Positions 1-8,251 of a DNA stretch of 64,000 nt are shown one piece after another. Source of the stretch: Streptomyces pactum (lineage in GTDB: Bacteria > Actinomycetota > Actinomycetes > Streptomycetales > Streptomycetaceae); assembly GCF_002005225.1 (NCBI RefSeq), contig NZ_CP019724.1, positions 2,046,001 to 2,110,000 on the forward strand, read 5' to 3'. The notes beneath the pieces are model-generated. The model ran no database searches. It saw only the letters and a list, made by a program, of their open reading frames with translations, and was not told where the DNA came from. The position numbers were made by a program, and so were the translations under genes. Each line of letters begins with the position of its first letter. Within the stretch, counting starts at the first letter, position 1.

Positions 1-113
1 CCGCGCTCCAGCAGCCGGTGGGCGGCGGCCAGTCCGGCGATTCCGGCTCCGATGACGACGACATGCCCCGTGTCCGCGGGAATCTCGCCCGCGGGGCTCT
101 CACTTGCGCACAT
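1..113 (-). CDS. hemG: Protoporphyrinogen oxidase, N-terminal fragment (runs off the left edge)
   Basis: Only the first 37 codons are in the window, starting at an ATG at 113. The peptide carries the N-terminal dinucleotide-binding motif VVVIGAGIAGLAAAHRLLER, a GxGxxG Rossmann loop for FAD binding. In the family this enzyme oxidises protoporphyrinogen (or coproporphyrinogen in actinobacteria) late in heme synthesis. The hemE gene about 10 kb away on the same strand, and the remembered Streptomyces gene order, favour hemG/hemY over any other flavin amine oxidase. The motif alone cannot prove this, because many FAD oxidases begin the same way. The gene is divergent from the lipoprotein gene at 295. 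Confidence 0.6.
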   Translation of the reverse strand, partial: MCASESPAGEIPADTGHVVVIGAGIAGLAAAHRLLER

Positions 114-294
114 GCCCCCAGCGTCTCAGACCGCACCGACAGCGCCGCGGGGCCGGGCGGTCCCCGCGCGCCCGCCGTGTCCCGCGCTTCCGCGAGTCCG
201 GACCGTGACCTCTTCGAAACCGTTCCGCGCCAACGTCCGCGCCCCTCCCCGCGTCGAAGGAGCGTCAGTCGTCACGACCCTCGGGGGTACCGCC

Positions 295-1347
295 ATGCAC
301 GCACGGCCCGCAGCACCACGACCGGCAGCACGCCCGGCACTCCGTTCCGCGCCGCCCGCCCGCGCCCTGGCCGGTCTGCTGCTGGCCGCGGTCCTCGCCC
401 TCACCGGCTGCACCGGGTCCGGCGCCGGCTCCGACTCGGCCGGCAGCGCGGCGAAGGAGGCCGCGCCCCCGGGGGAAGCGCGCGCGACCGCACGGGCCGA
501 GGACGGGGCCGGTGCCGCGGGCGGCGACGCCGACGGCGCGAAGGCGACGGCGCCGCCGCGACTCGCCCCGACGCACATCATCCGCACCGCCTCCCTGACC
601 GTGCGGGTCGAGGACGCCCCGAAGGCCCTCGAAGCGGCCCGGACCGCCACCGAGAACGCCGGCGGCTACGTCGGCGACGAGACCACCACCCGGGACGGGG
701 AGGGCCACGAACGGACCGAGGTCGTCCTGCGCGTGCCCGTGGAGCGCTACGAGGAGGTGCTCGGCGAACTGGAGGGCGCCGGGAAGCTCCTCGAACGCAA
801 CGCCAAGGCCGAGGACGTCACCGACCAGGTCGTGGACGTGGAGAGCCGGGTCAAGTCGCAGCGCGCCAGCGTGGCCCGCGTGCGCGAGCTGATGGACCGG
901 GCGACGCAACTGAGCGACGTGGTGACGCTTGAGGGCGAGCTGAGCACCCGTCAGGCGGAGCTGGAGGCGCTGCTCGCCCGGCAGGCGGCCCTGAAGGACC
1001 GCACGAGCCTGGCCACCATCACCCTCTCCCTGTCCGAGACGCCGCAGGAACGGGCGGAGAAGGACGACGCCCCCGGGTTCACGGACGCGCTGGCCGGCGG
1101 CTGGGACGCCTTCGTGACGATGCTGCGCTGGGTGGCGGTGGCGTTCGGCGCGGCGCTGCCGTTCGCCGCGGTGGCGGCGCTGCTGGTGCTGCTGTGGCTG
1201 CGGGTGGTGCGGCCCCGGCTGCCGCGCCGCCCGGCACCGGTGCCGGCTTCGCCCACGGCGGCCGCGTCCGCCACGTCGGCCCCGCTGCCGACGGCCCGCC
1301 CGGCGCCCGGGGCCGCGGGCCGCGAGGAGCCCGGCGGGCGGGACTGA
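295..1347 (+). CDS. DUF4349 domain lipoprotein with C-terminal membrane anchor
   Basis: Predicted protein of 350 residues. A lipoprotein signal with lipobox LALTGC places the lipidated Cys at about residue 39. A low-complexity Ala/Gly linker follows, then the DUF4349 region that begins near IIRTASLTVRVEDAPKALEA. Its second half is heptad-rich (coiled-coil-like, VESRVKSQRASVARVRELMD). One hydrophobic helix near residue 285 is followed by a Pro/Ala-rich tail. The ATG at 295 was chosen because it directly precedes the Arg/Pro n-region and has a GGGGG stretch about 8 bases upstream; the frame is open further upstream, but without a signal sequence. The function of DUF4349 proteins is unknown. The topology implies an envelope protein anchored at both ends. 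Confidence 0.75.
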   Translation: MHARPAAPRPAARPALRSAPPARALAGLLLAAVLALTGCTGSGAGSDSAGSAAKEAAPPGEARATARAEDGAGAAGGDADGAKATAPPRLAPTHIIRTASLTVRVEDAPKALEAARTATENAGGYVGDETTTRDGEGHERTEVVLRVPVERYEEVLGELEGAGKLLERNAKAEDVTDQVVDVESRVKSQRASVARVRELMDRATQLSDVVTLEGELSTRQAELEALLARQAALKDRTSLATITLSLSETPQERAEKDDAPGFTDALAGGWDAFVTMLRWVAVAFGAALPFAAVAALLVLLWLRVVRPRLPRRPAPVPASPTAAASATSAPLPTARPAPGAAGREEPGGRD

Positions 1348-1374
1348 AATGCCCCGCCCCCGTAGCGTGTTCGC

Positions 1375-2826
1375 ATGAGCATGAGCGCTGCGAGCGGGAC
1401 GAGCGGTACCGGCGGGACAGGCGGTACCAGCGGTACGGGCGGGAGCGGACGGGCCGGAGAGCGACTGGTCGTGGTCGGCGGTGATGCCGCGGGGATGTCC
1501 GCGGCATCACAGGCACGGCGGTTGAAGGGCCCGGACGAGCTGGAGATCGTGGCGTTCGAACGGGGCCACTTCAGCTCGTTCTCGGCGTGCGGCATCCCGT
1601 ACTGGATCGGCGGTGACGTGACCGGCCGGGACCAGTTGATCGCCCGGACGCCCGAGGAGCACCGCGCGCGCGGCATCGATCTGCGGATGCGCACCGAGGT
1701 CACCGAGATCGACGTCGCCGCCGGCCGGGTACGCGCGCGCGACGTCGATTCGGGGGCTGAGTCCTGGACGTCGTACGACAAACTCGTGATCGGGACCGGC
1801 GCCCGTCCGGTCCGCCCGGAGCTGCCGGGCATCGACGCGCCCGGCGTGCACGGGGTGCAGACACTGGACGACGGGCAGGCTCTGCTCGACACGCTGGCCC
1901 GCACACGTGGCCGCCGCGCGGTGGTCGTCGGCGCCGGGTACATCGGCGTGGAGATGGCCGAGGCGCTCATCAACCGCGGCTACGAGGTGACGGTCGTCAA
2001 CCGCGGCCGGGAGCCGATGTCCACCCTCGACCCCGACATGGGCCGCATGGTGCACGAGGCCCTGGAGTGTCTCGGCATCACCATGGTGAACGACGCCGAG
2101 GTCACCAAGGTGCTCACCGGCGACGACGGCCGGGTGCGCGCGGTGGCCACCGAGGACACCGAGTTCCCGGCGGACGTGGTGGTGCTCGGCATCGGCGTAC
2201 GCCCCGAGACCGCGCTCGCCAAGGCCGCGGGGCTGCCGCTCGGCGCCTACGGCGGGCTGCTGACCGATATGGCCATGCGGGTGCGCGGACACGAGAACAT
2301 CTGGGCGGGCGGCGACTGTGTGGAGGTGCTCGACCTGGTCTCCGGGCAGGAGCGGCACATCCCGCTCGGCACCCACGCCAACAAGCACGGGCAGGTCATC
2401 GGCACCAACGCGGGCGGCGGGTACGCCACCTTCCCGGGCGTGGTCGGCACGGCGGTCAGCAAGGTCTGCGACCTGGAGATCGCGCGTACCGGACTGCGCG
2501 AGAAGGACGCGCTGCGGGCGGGGCTGCGGTTCGTGACGGTGACCGTCGAGTCCACCAGTCGCGCCGGCTACTACCCGGGTGCCTCCCCCATGACGGTGAA
2601 GATGCTCGCCGAGCGGCGCACCGGACGGCTGCTCGGCGTCCAGATCGTCGGCCGCGAGGGCGCGGGCAAGCGGGTCGACATCGCCGCGGTCGCCCTCACG
2701 GCCGGTATGACGGTGGAGCGGATGACGGCCCTGGACCTGGGCTACGCGCCGCCCTTCTCACCGGTGTGGGACCCCGTGCTGGTGGCCGCGCGCAAGGCGG
2801 CGCGGGCGGTGGAGCGGCAGGCCTGA
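1375..2826 (+). CDS. FAD/NAD(P)-dependent disulfide oxidoreductase, CoA-disulfide reductase type
   Basis: Predicted protein of 483 residues. After a Gly/Ser/Thr-rich N-terminus of about 35 residues come an FAD-binding motif (VVVGGDAAGMSAASQ), the signature SFSACGIPYWIGG with a single redox Cys, a second Rossmann motif for NAD(P)H (VVVGAGYIGVEMAE), the FAD-contact segment IWAGGDCVEV and a C-terminal dimerisation domain. The SFxxCGxPYxxGG pattern is that of CoA-disulfide reductases and NADH oxidases, which use one active-site Cys. The likely role is thiol/disulfide or NAD(P)H redox balance in the cytosol; the exact substrate is not visible. It starts 27 bases after the lipoprotein gene. Alternative starts lie within the first few codons. 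Confidence 0.8.
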   Translation: MSMSAASGTSGTGGTGGTSGTGGSGRAGERLVVVGGDAAGMSAASQARRLKGPDELEIVAFERGHFSSFSACGIPYWIGGDVTGRDQLIARTPEEHRARGIDLRMRTEVTEIDVAAGRVRARDVDSGAESWTSYDKLVIGTGARPVRPELPGIDAPGVHGVQTLDDGQALLDTLARTRGRRAVVVGAGYIGVEMAEALINRGYEVTVVNRGREPMSTLDPDMGRMVHEALECLGITMVNDAEVTKVLTGDDGRVRAVATEDTEFPADVVVLGIGVRPETALAKAAGLPLGAYGGLLTDMAMRVRGHENIWAGGDCVEVLDLVSGQERHIPLGTHANKHGQVIGTNAGGGYATFPGVVGTAVSKVCDLEIARTGLREKDALRAGLRFVTVTVESTSRAGYYPGASPMTVKMLAERRTGRLLGVQIVGREGAGKRVDIAAVALTAGMTVERMTALDLGYAPPFSPVWDPVLVAARKAARAVERQA

Positions 2827-2847
2827 GCGGGCCCGCCGCGCCGCCCG

Positions 2848-3210
2848 CTACGCCGTCCCGTTGATCCGGTCGATGGCCTGCCGCGCCTGCTCGGCCGGGG
2901 GCCGCGACGGCAGGGACGACACCGGCGCCGGGGTCGTCACGCGTGCCGGGGCGGCCGCCGGCCCCGGGGCGCTCACCGCGGGCGGCTGCTCACCCGCCGG
3001 TTTGGCGTGCGCCGCGCCCCGCGCGGAGCGCAGCCGGTGGCTCACCGCCTCGTCCAGTGTCACCGGCCGCTGCGTCTGCGCGGCCAGCCGCCCGGCCTCC
3101 TGACCGAGCCGGGCGACGTCCTCCCACGGCAGACGAAGCACGAGGGCGACCTCGGCCTCGCCGTCGGGCAGGGCGTGTATCGCCGGAGCCGGTGTGACCC
3201 GTTCGTTCAT
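2848..3210 (-). CDS. Hypothetical protein, 120 aa, Pro/Ala-rich C-terminus
   Basis: I do not recognise this protein. The ATG at 3210 is preceded by GAGGAAC at a good ribosome-binding distance; the frame stays open to 3300, but without a better start. The first 70 residues look folded (LPDGEAEVALVLRLPWEDVA, then an Ala/Leu/Arg helix). The rest is a Pro/Ala linker ending in a short helix (QARQAIDRING). No signal peptide or membrane segment is seen. It is convergent with the flavoprotein gene, with 21 bases between the stop codons. Codon usage is normal for the window, so the gene is probably real. Confidence 0.55.
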   Translation of the reverse strand: MNERVTPAPAIHALPDGEAEVALVLRLPWEDVARLGQEAGRLAAQTQRPVTLDEAVSHRLRSARGAAHAKPAGEQPPAVSAPGPAAAPARVTTPAPVSSLPSRPPAEQARQAIDRINGTA

Positions 3211-3290
3211 CGCCTGTTCCTCACGTCGTCCCCGCGCCCCGCCTTCCCCGGGCCGCGGGCGGTTGACAGGACATACGCGGACTCGGACGC

Positions 3291-3868
3291 GGGCGTTCAA
3301 AGACGTACCGATTCACCGTCCGGCCGCCGGACTACGGCAAGTTGCCCGCGCCGAGCGTCCTGACGGCGATGTTCCTGCACGGCGGCCGGCTCCACCTGCT
3401 GGGCAACACGCTCTTCCCGTGGATCTCCGGCACAACGTCGAGGACCGGCTGGGCCGTGTGCGCCACCTGCTGTTCCACGGCGTCTGCGGCTACGCGGCGA
3501 CCTACGGTTCCGCCCTCCTCGACGCCGGCTCGGGTGCCCCGCTGATCGGCGCGTCGGGCGCGATCGCCGGGGTCCTCGGCGCCTGTCCCGTGCTGTACCC
3601 GAAGGCCCGCGTCCGGCTCCTCGTCCCCTTCCCCGTCTTCCTGCCGCTGCGCCTGCCGGCCCGGATCGTGCCGGGCTTCTGGTTCGGGCTCCAGGCGGTC
3701 CACTCGTCCGGCGGGGCCGTCCCCGACGCGGGCACCGTGGCGTACGTGGCCCATGTGGTCGGCTTCGTCGTCGGCGTGCTGATCGCCCGGCCGCTGCGGC
3801 GCGGCACCCCGCCCCCGCCACAGCCGCGCGGGCCGCTGCTCGACAGGCGGGCCCGGCCAGGGTGGTGA
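3291..3868 (+). pseudogene. Rhomboid-family intramembrane protease, truncated and frameshifted
   Basis: Two frames together make a rhomboid protein. The first (about 3300–3431) reads GKLPAPSVLTAMFLHGG then LHLLGNTLFPWISG, the conserved first transmembrane block with the HxxxN-type motif. The second (3434 onward) continues NVEDRLGRVR, then GASGAIAGVLGA with the catalytic Ser (GxSG), and VAYVAHVVGF with the catalytic His. Joining them requires one inserted base near 3431–3436, where an expected Asn codon is reduced to AC. The N-terminal cytoplasmic part and first helix of a normal rhomboid of about 290 residues are missing, and I see no start codon or ribosome site. Remaining codon usage is still Streptomyces-like, so decay is recent. 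A sequencing error could explain the frameshift but not the missing N-terminus. Confidence 0.75.
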
Positions 3869-3890
3869 ACGGCCGTCGGCGGTGCCGCGG

Positions 3891-5132
3891 TCAGGCGCGG
3901 GAGGCCTCTGTCCGGGCCACGGGGGCCGGAGTCCAGCGGATGCGGGTGCTGCACAGCGAGACGGCGACCGCCGACGCGGCGACGGCGCCCATGCCCCACG
4001 CCAGGTCGCTCGCGCCCGCGATGAAGCCGATGAGCGGCGGGCCGGCCAGCAGACCGGTGGTTCCCATGGCGGCGACCAGGGTCAGCGCGTCCGAGCCCTG
4101 CCGGGCGGCGGCCGCGTAGACGCAGGGGGTCACGGCCGCGATGCCCAGGCCCATGCAGGCGAAGCCGGCGAGGGCCGGTGCGACGCCGCCGCTGACCAGG
4201 GCGGCGGCGAGGCCGGCACCGGCCACCGCGCTGCCCAGGAGCACGACCCGTCCGTCGCCCCAGCGGGCCCGCCAGCCGTCGGCGAAGAGCCGGGCGACGA
4301 CCATCATCCCCGAGACGACGGCGATGCCCAGGGGGGCGAGTTCCGCTGACGCGTCGGCGACGTCCTTCAGGTAGAGGGCGGACCAGTCGTTCATGGCGCC
4401 TTCGGCGACCGTGCCGAAGACCATGGCGCAGCACATCCACAGGGTCAGGCTGGACGGGACGGTCCAGCGGCGGCGGCCCGGCTTCCGCGGGCGCTCCGAC
4501 CGCTCGGCCGGAGCGGCGGAATCGGCGGAATCGGCCGGAGCGGCGGCATCCGCGGGAGCGGCGTCGTCGAGCAGTCCCGTCCGCGCGGACACGCCCAGTA
4601 CCGCGAGGAGGGCGACGGCGACGGCGAAGTGCGCTGCGACCGACCCGGTCGCGGCGGTCATGCCGGAGGCGAGCAGGGCCGCGAGCAGCGATCCGGCGCT
4701 GAACGTCGCGTGCAGCTTCGCCATGGTGTTGCGCTCGTGACGGGTCTCCAGGGCCGCGCCCTGCGCGTTCATGGCCACGTTCAGGCAGCCCACGAGGACG
4801 CCGTCGGCGCACATCACCAGCAGGGCCACCGGGTAGTTCGGGGCCGCCGCCAGGGCGAGCAGCAGCAGGGCCAGGCCGAGCTGGGACAGCAGGGCGAGCC
4901 GCCGCGAGCCGAGGCGTCGCATCAGCCACGCCACCACCGGGAACGACACCGCGGCGCCGACCCCCGCGGCCATCAGGAGCACCCCCACCTCGGCCGCGGT
5001 CAGGCCCAGGTCGGCCTTGACGGCCGGGATGCGGGCGGCCCAGGTGGCGTACTGGAAGCCGAGGGACAGGAACAGCGCGGCGATCGCCACCTGGCCGCGC
5101 CGGAAGGGGTCGTGGAGACGGGACACGCGCAT
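3891..5132 (-). CDS. MFS transporter (putative product exporter of the five-gene operon)
   Basis: Predicted protein of 413 residues with about 12 hydrophobic helices in two halves. The halves are separated by a charged Ala/Asp/Arg loop (roughly residues 190–220: AAPADAAAPADSADSAAPAE). The N-terminal half carries an MFS-like loop RRLGSRRLALLSQLGL between helices 2 and 3. It resembles the YbjJ-like group of MFS proteins. Its ATG overlaps the stop codon of the GNAT gene by one base (TGATG), so translation is probably coupled. As the last gene of a biosynthetic-looking operon it most likely exports the product, but uptake cannot be excluded. Confidence 0.8.
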   Translation of the reverse strand: MRVSRLHDPFRRGQVAIAALFLSLGFQYATWAARIPAVKADLGLTAAEVGVLLMAAGVGAAVSFPVVAWLMRRLGSRRLALLSQLGLALLLLALAAAPNYPVALLVMCADGVLVGCLNVAMNAQGAALETRHERNTMAKLHATFSAGSLLAALLASGMTAATGSVAAHFAVAVALLAVLGVSARTGLLDDAAPADAAAPADSADSAAPAERSERPRKPGRRRWTVPSSLTLWMCCAMVFGTVAEGAMNDWSALYLKDVADASAELAPLGIAVVSGMMVVARLFADGWRARWGDGRVVLLGSAVAGAGLAAALVSGGVAPALAGFACMGLGIAAVTPCVYAAAARQGSDALTLVAAMGTTGLLAGPPLIGFIAGASDLAWGMGAVAASAVAVSLCSTRIRWTPAPVARTEASRA

Positions 5133-5728
5133 CAGCTCACTTCGCGCAGGGACGGGAACCGGGACGGGGACGGGACCGGCGGCGGGGGCGTGAGCGCGGA
5201 CGGGGACGCCCGCCGGGTGCGGTCGGACGGCGGCACCGGTCTGGACATGTAGACGGCGTCCGCGCCGTAGGCGGCGGGCACGACCCCGGGGTGGGGTACG
5301 AAGCCGCGCGCCGACCAGAACCGCTCGGTGCCGCCGACGGCGACCAGGGAGATCCGCTCGTCCCCGCGGGTGCGGGCGGTGCCGGTGAGGTGGTGCAGGA
5401 GGTGCCGCGCCAGTCCTCTGCGGCGCAGGCCGGGCGCCACGACGACGTCGTGCAGATGGAGGTTGCCGGGCGGGAAGGCGGTCGCGGTCTCCTCCGTCCG
5501 CTCGAGCTCCGGGTACCGGTGGAACGGGTAGGGCAGGGCCAGCAGGTAGCCGGCCGTACGGGGGCCGACGTCCAGGACGAAGCAGGTCCGCGGCGAGGCC
5601 GCCGCCCGGGACTGCAGCGCCGCCCGGCCCTCCGACAGGCCCAGTCCGGTGTAGGCCTCCCGCTCCAGCGCCACGACGGCGTCCCAGTCCCCGTCCTCGA
5701 TACGGCGTACGCGCACGGTGTCATCCAT
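5132..5728 (-). CDS. GNAT family N-acetyltransferase
   Basis: Predicted protein of 198 residues. The acetyl-CoA pyrophosphate loop is visible as HDVVVAPGLRRRGLARHL (consensus V-x-x-x-x-R-x-x-G-x-G/A), followed by the terminal motif ISLVAVGGTERFWSARGFVP. The last 40 residues are a disordered Pro/Ser/Arg tail. The family transfers acetyl groups from acetyl-CoA to amines. The gene overlaps the preceding PLP decarboxylase gene by 8 bases, so an amine made by that enzyme is a natural candidate substrate (inference). Alternatively it could give self-resistance by acetylating the product. Confidence 0.8.
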   Translation of the reverse strand: MDDTVRVRRIEDGDWDAVVALEREAYTGLGLSEGRAALQSRAAASPRTCFVLDVGPRTAGYLLALPYPFHRYPELERTEETATAFPPGNLHLHDVVVAPGLRRRGLARHLLHHLTGTARTRGDERISLVAVGGTERFWSARGFVPHPGVVPAAYGADAVYMSRPVPPSDRTRRASPSALTPPPPVPSPSRFPSLREVS

Positions 5729-6917
5729 CGGCGGCGTCCCCTTCCGGGCGGCCCGCCCAGGCGTACGGGAGCGGTGCGAAGCCGTTGAAGCCGAGGGTGG
5801 TGTAGCTGGTCGCGTAGGCGCCGCTGGAGAGCACCCAGACCGGATCGCCCGAGGCCAGCGCCGCGGGCACCGGGACCAGCGCCTCCTCGTGACAGTAGGC
5901 GTCGTCGCTGTCGCAGGTGGGTCCGGCGACGACGGCCGGGACCCGGGGACCGTCGGTGTGCCCCGGGAAGACCAGCCGGTACTGAAGCGCGTCCATCTCG
6001 TACAGGCCGTTGAACTTCCCGCAGCTCAGGTACAGCCAGTACCGCGGCTCGCCGTCCGCCCCACGGCGCTCGGTGAGGCGGGCGACGTGCGCGCGGATCG
6101 CCCCGTGGTCGGCGACGAGGTGCCGGCCGGGTTCGATGACGAAGTCCAGGGGGGCGCCGTGGATGCGGCGCAGTTCGGCCGCCCCCTCGCGGATCACCGC
6201 GAAGATCTTGTCCAGCGGTGGGTCGAGGGGCGTGCCGTGCCGGTCGCGGTAGCCGAGCGCGGGCAGGCCGCCGCCGAGGTTGACGTGGTCGACGCGGATG
6301 CCGCGCCGGCCCAGGGCGCGCAGGGTGCCGCCCAGGTCCTCCAGGGCGGCGTGCCACGCCTCGCCCGTCATCTGCTGGGAGCCGACGTGCACGGACAGTC
6401 CCGCCGGGACCAGCCCCGCCTCCCGGGCCCGTTCCATGACGTGGACGGCGTCGCCGGGTGGGCACCCGAACTTGTGGCTCAGGCCCCATACGGCGCCCGT
6501 TCCGCCGGTCGCCACCCGGCAGAAGACGCGGGCACCGGGGGCGTGGACCGCGAGGGCGGCCACGTCCTGGGGGCTGTCCGTCGCGAAGGTGCGGATGCCG
6601 AGACGGTGGGCGTCGGCGATGTTCCGGTCGGACTTGACGGTGTTGCCGTAGTGCACGCGCCCGGCCGGCACTCCGGCCCGCAGCGCCTGCGCCACCTCGC
6701 CGGGGCTCGCCGCGTCGACGCCGGCGCCCCTGCGTGCCAGGGCGGTCAGGACCTCGTCGACCGGGCAGGCCTTCATGGCGAACCGGACCCGCACGCCGGG
6801 CAGTTCGCGGCGCAGGGTGTCGTAGCGCCGCTCGATGCCGGCGAGGTCGTACACGAGCCGGTCCTCGGTGGTGGCGGCGAGGGCGGCGGCCAGGGGTGCG
6901 CTGACATCCTCGGTCAT
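5721..6917 (-). CDS. Type III PLP-dependent decarboxylase, ornithine-decarboxylase-like
   Basis: Predicted protein of 398 residues with the alanine-racemase-like barrel plus beta domain of the Orn/Lys/Arg/DAP decarboxylase group 2 family. Visible motifs are the PLP Schiff-base lysine in RFAMKACP, the histidine that stacks on PLP in LSVHVGSQQM, the glycine-rich phosphate loop NLGGGLP, FVIEPGRHLV, and GPTCDSDDAY. The last holds the Cys and Asp that the partner subunit contributes in ornithine decarboxylases. The GPTCDxxD form points to a basic amino-acid decarboxylase rather than diaminopimelate decarboxylase. The ATG at 6917 lies 8 bases after the DUF6271 stop codon. A canonical biosynthetic ODC is unlikely here because of its embedding with an oxygenase and a DUF6271 gene. 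The substrate is unknown. Confidence 0.82.
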   Translation of the reverse strand: MTEDVSAPLAAALAATTEDRLVYDLAGIERRYDTLRRELPGVRVRFAMKACPVDEVLTALARRGAGVDAASPGEVAQALRAGVPAGRVHYGNTVKSDRNIADAHRLGIRTFATDSPQDVAALAVHAPGARVFCRVATGGTGAVWGLSHKFGCPPGDAVHVMERAREAGLVPAGLSVHVGSQQMTGEAWHAALEDLGGTLRALGRRGIRVDHVNLGGGLPALGYRDRHGTPLDPPLDKIFAVIREGAAELRRIHGAPLDFVIEPGRHLVADHGAIRAHVARLTERRGADGEPRYWLYLSCGKFNGLYEMDALQYRLVFPGHTDGPRVPAVVAGPTCDSDDAYCHEEALVPVPAALASGDPVWVLSSGAYATSYTTLGFNGFAPLPYAWAGRPEGDAADG

Positions 6918-6925
6918 CGCCGCGC

Positions 6926-8251
6926 TCACTGAGGCCGCCCGGGCGTCAGGACGAGGGGGGTGGTCCTGGCCGCCGCCACCAGACCCTCCCACGCCTCCGT
7001 CAGCAGCGCGAAGTCCGCCATGTCGTCGCGCGCCTCGTCCAGGAGTCGCTCGCGCCGGCCGGCCAGGAGGCCGGCCACGTCGGCGTACGGGCCGCCGAGC
7101 CGCCGGTAGGCGGTGTCGAGGGCGTCGAGCCGGCGGGCGTTCTCCGCGAGGTCCAGGCCGGTGCTCTCGCGGGCCAGGGCGGCGACGGCCAAGGGGCGGG
7201 CCCGGCCGTGGCCGTCGAGCAGCGTGTCGCCGGCCTCGGCCATCCGGTCGTAGACGAAGTGGAAGTGGAGCATCGACAGCAGGAACTTGGCGAAGCGCAT
7301 CTGGTAGGCGAGGAAGCCGCGACCGGTCCGGCGTTCACCGGTGTGGTAGTTGACGATGTTCCGGTTGTGCAGCACGCCGGGCAGCCGGGCGTCGTGGACC
7401 AGGTGGATCAGGAAGTAGTCGCTGCCGATGGTGTCCCTGGCGGGTGGCAGCGGCACCCGTTCGCTGACGGTGTCACCGTGGAAGGCGATGTTGCACATGT
7501 CCACCCGCATCGGGTCGACCAGTGCCAGCAGTGAGTGGTCGGCCTCGAACGGGGCGGTGCCCGCTCCGCGGAAGGACTCCTCGACCAGTTCCCGTTTCCG
7601 CTCGGCGGACCAGTGCTCGGGCGCCCAGAGGGAGACGACGTCGTGGTAGGCGCCGGGATCGGCGTCGCGTATCCGCCCGACGTCCACGGAGAGTTCGCCC
7701 ACGAAGGAGCTGCCCACCATGGCGACCGGCCGGTCCAGGAGCGAGACGGGCAGGGCCGATTCGGTGACGTCGGGCAGTGCGTCGGCGGCGCGTCGGCCCA
7801 GTGACAGCAGTTCGTGGTGGACGGGGAAGACCGTGGCGCCGTCCAGGCTCTGGTACCGGCTGTCCGAGTCCCTGCGGTGGACGGACTCGCAGCCGAGCGC
7901 CGCCGCGATCAGGAAGGCTCGGTCGGTGCAGGCGCCGTAGGACAGGCCGTCCGGGAGCATGAGGTCGAGGAGCAGGTCGGGCTTGGCGCTGCCGGAGTGT
8001 GCCGTCACCCGTGCCAGGAAGTCGCGCTGGGCGGCCTCGTCGAGGTGGTGCGCGGTGATCCGGGGGTGCGCGGGCAGGCGCCGTACGGCCTCGGCGTGCG
8101 CGGCGTGGACGGGTGGCGGGCAGGAGTCGAGGACCAGCAGGTGGACCTCGACGCCGAAGTGGTCGGCGGCGTAGGCCGCTTCCGCACCGAGGGCGGCGAT
8201 GGTGTCCGGGCAGGGCCGGTTGGTGGGAAGGGTCAGGCAGATGCTGCGCAT
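6926..8251 (-). CDS. DUF6271-type protein, possible GT-A-like nucleotide-sugar fold
   Basis: Predicted protein of 441 residues, recognised as DUF6271-like by its N-terminus (SICLTLPTNRPCPDTI) and overall pattern; this family has no established function that I know. The first 135 residues resemble a GT-A glycosyltransferase fold: an opening beta strand LPTNRP, a second strand HLLVLDSCPP, then YGACTDRAFLIAAALG leading into RRDSDSRYQ, whose D-x-D pair (about residues 128–130) sits where GT-A enzymes bind metal and nucleotide. No membrane segments or signal are seen. The start at 8251 overlaps the dioxygenase gene by 19 bases. The glycosyltransferase idea is inference; a structure prediction would settle the fold. 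Confidence 0.7.
   Translation of the reverse strand: MRSICLTLPTNRPCPDTIAALGAEAAYAADHFGVEVHLLVLDSCPPPVHAAHAEAVRRLPAHPRITAHHLDEAAQRDFLARVTAHSGSAKPDLLLDLMLPDGLSYGACTDRAFLIAAALGCESVHRRDSDSRYQSLDGATVFPVHHELLSLGRRAADALPDVTESALPVSLLDRPVAMVGSSFVGELSVDVGRIRDADPGAYHDVVSLWAPEHWSAERKRELVEESFRGAGTAPFEADHSLLALVDPMRVDMCNIAFHGDTVSERVPLPPARDTIGSDYFLIHLVHDARLPGVLHNRNIVNYHTGERRTGRGFLAYQMRFAKFLLSMLHFHFVYDRMAEAGDTLLDGHGRARPLAVAALARESTGLDLAENARRLDALDTAYRRLGGPYADVAGLLAGRRERLLDEARDDMADFALLTEAWEGLVAAARTTPLVLTPGRPQ

Noticed and set aside
2943..3197. Small plus-strand frames opposite the 120-residue unknown protein
   Set aside because: Arg/Pro-rich compositions and no ribosome sites; antisense shadows.
5721..6917. Assignment of the PLP enzyme as diaminopimelate decarboxylase LysA
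   Set aside because: The GPTCDSDD motif and the gene context fit ornithine-type decarboxylases better, and lysA is not expected in this operon.
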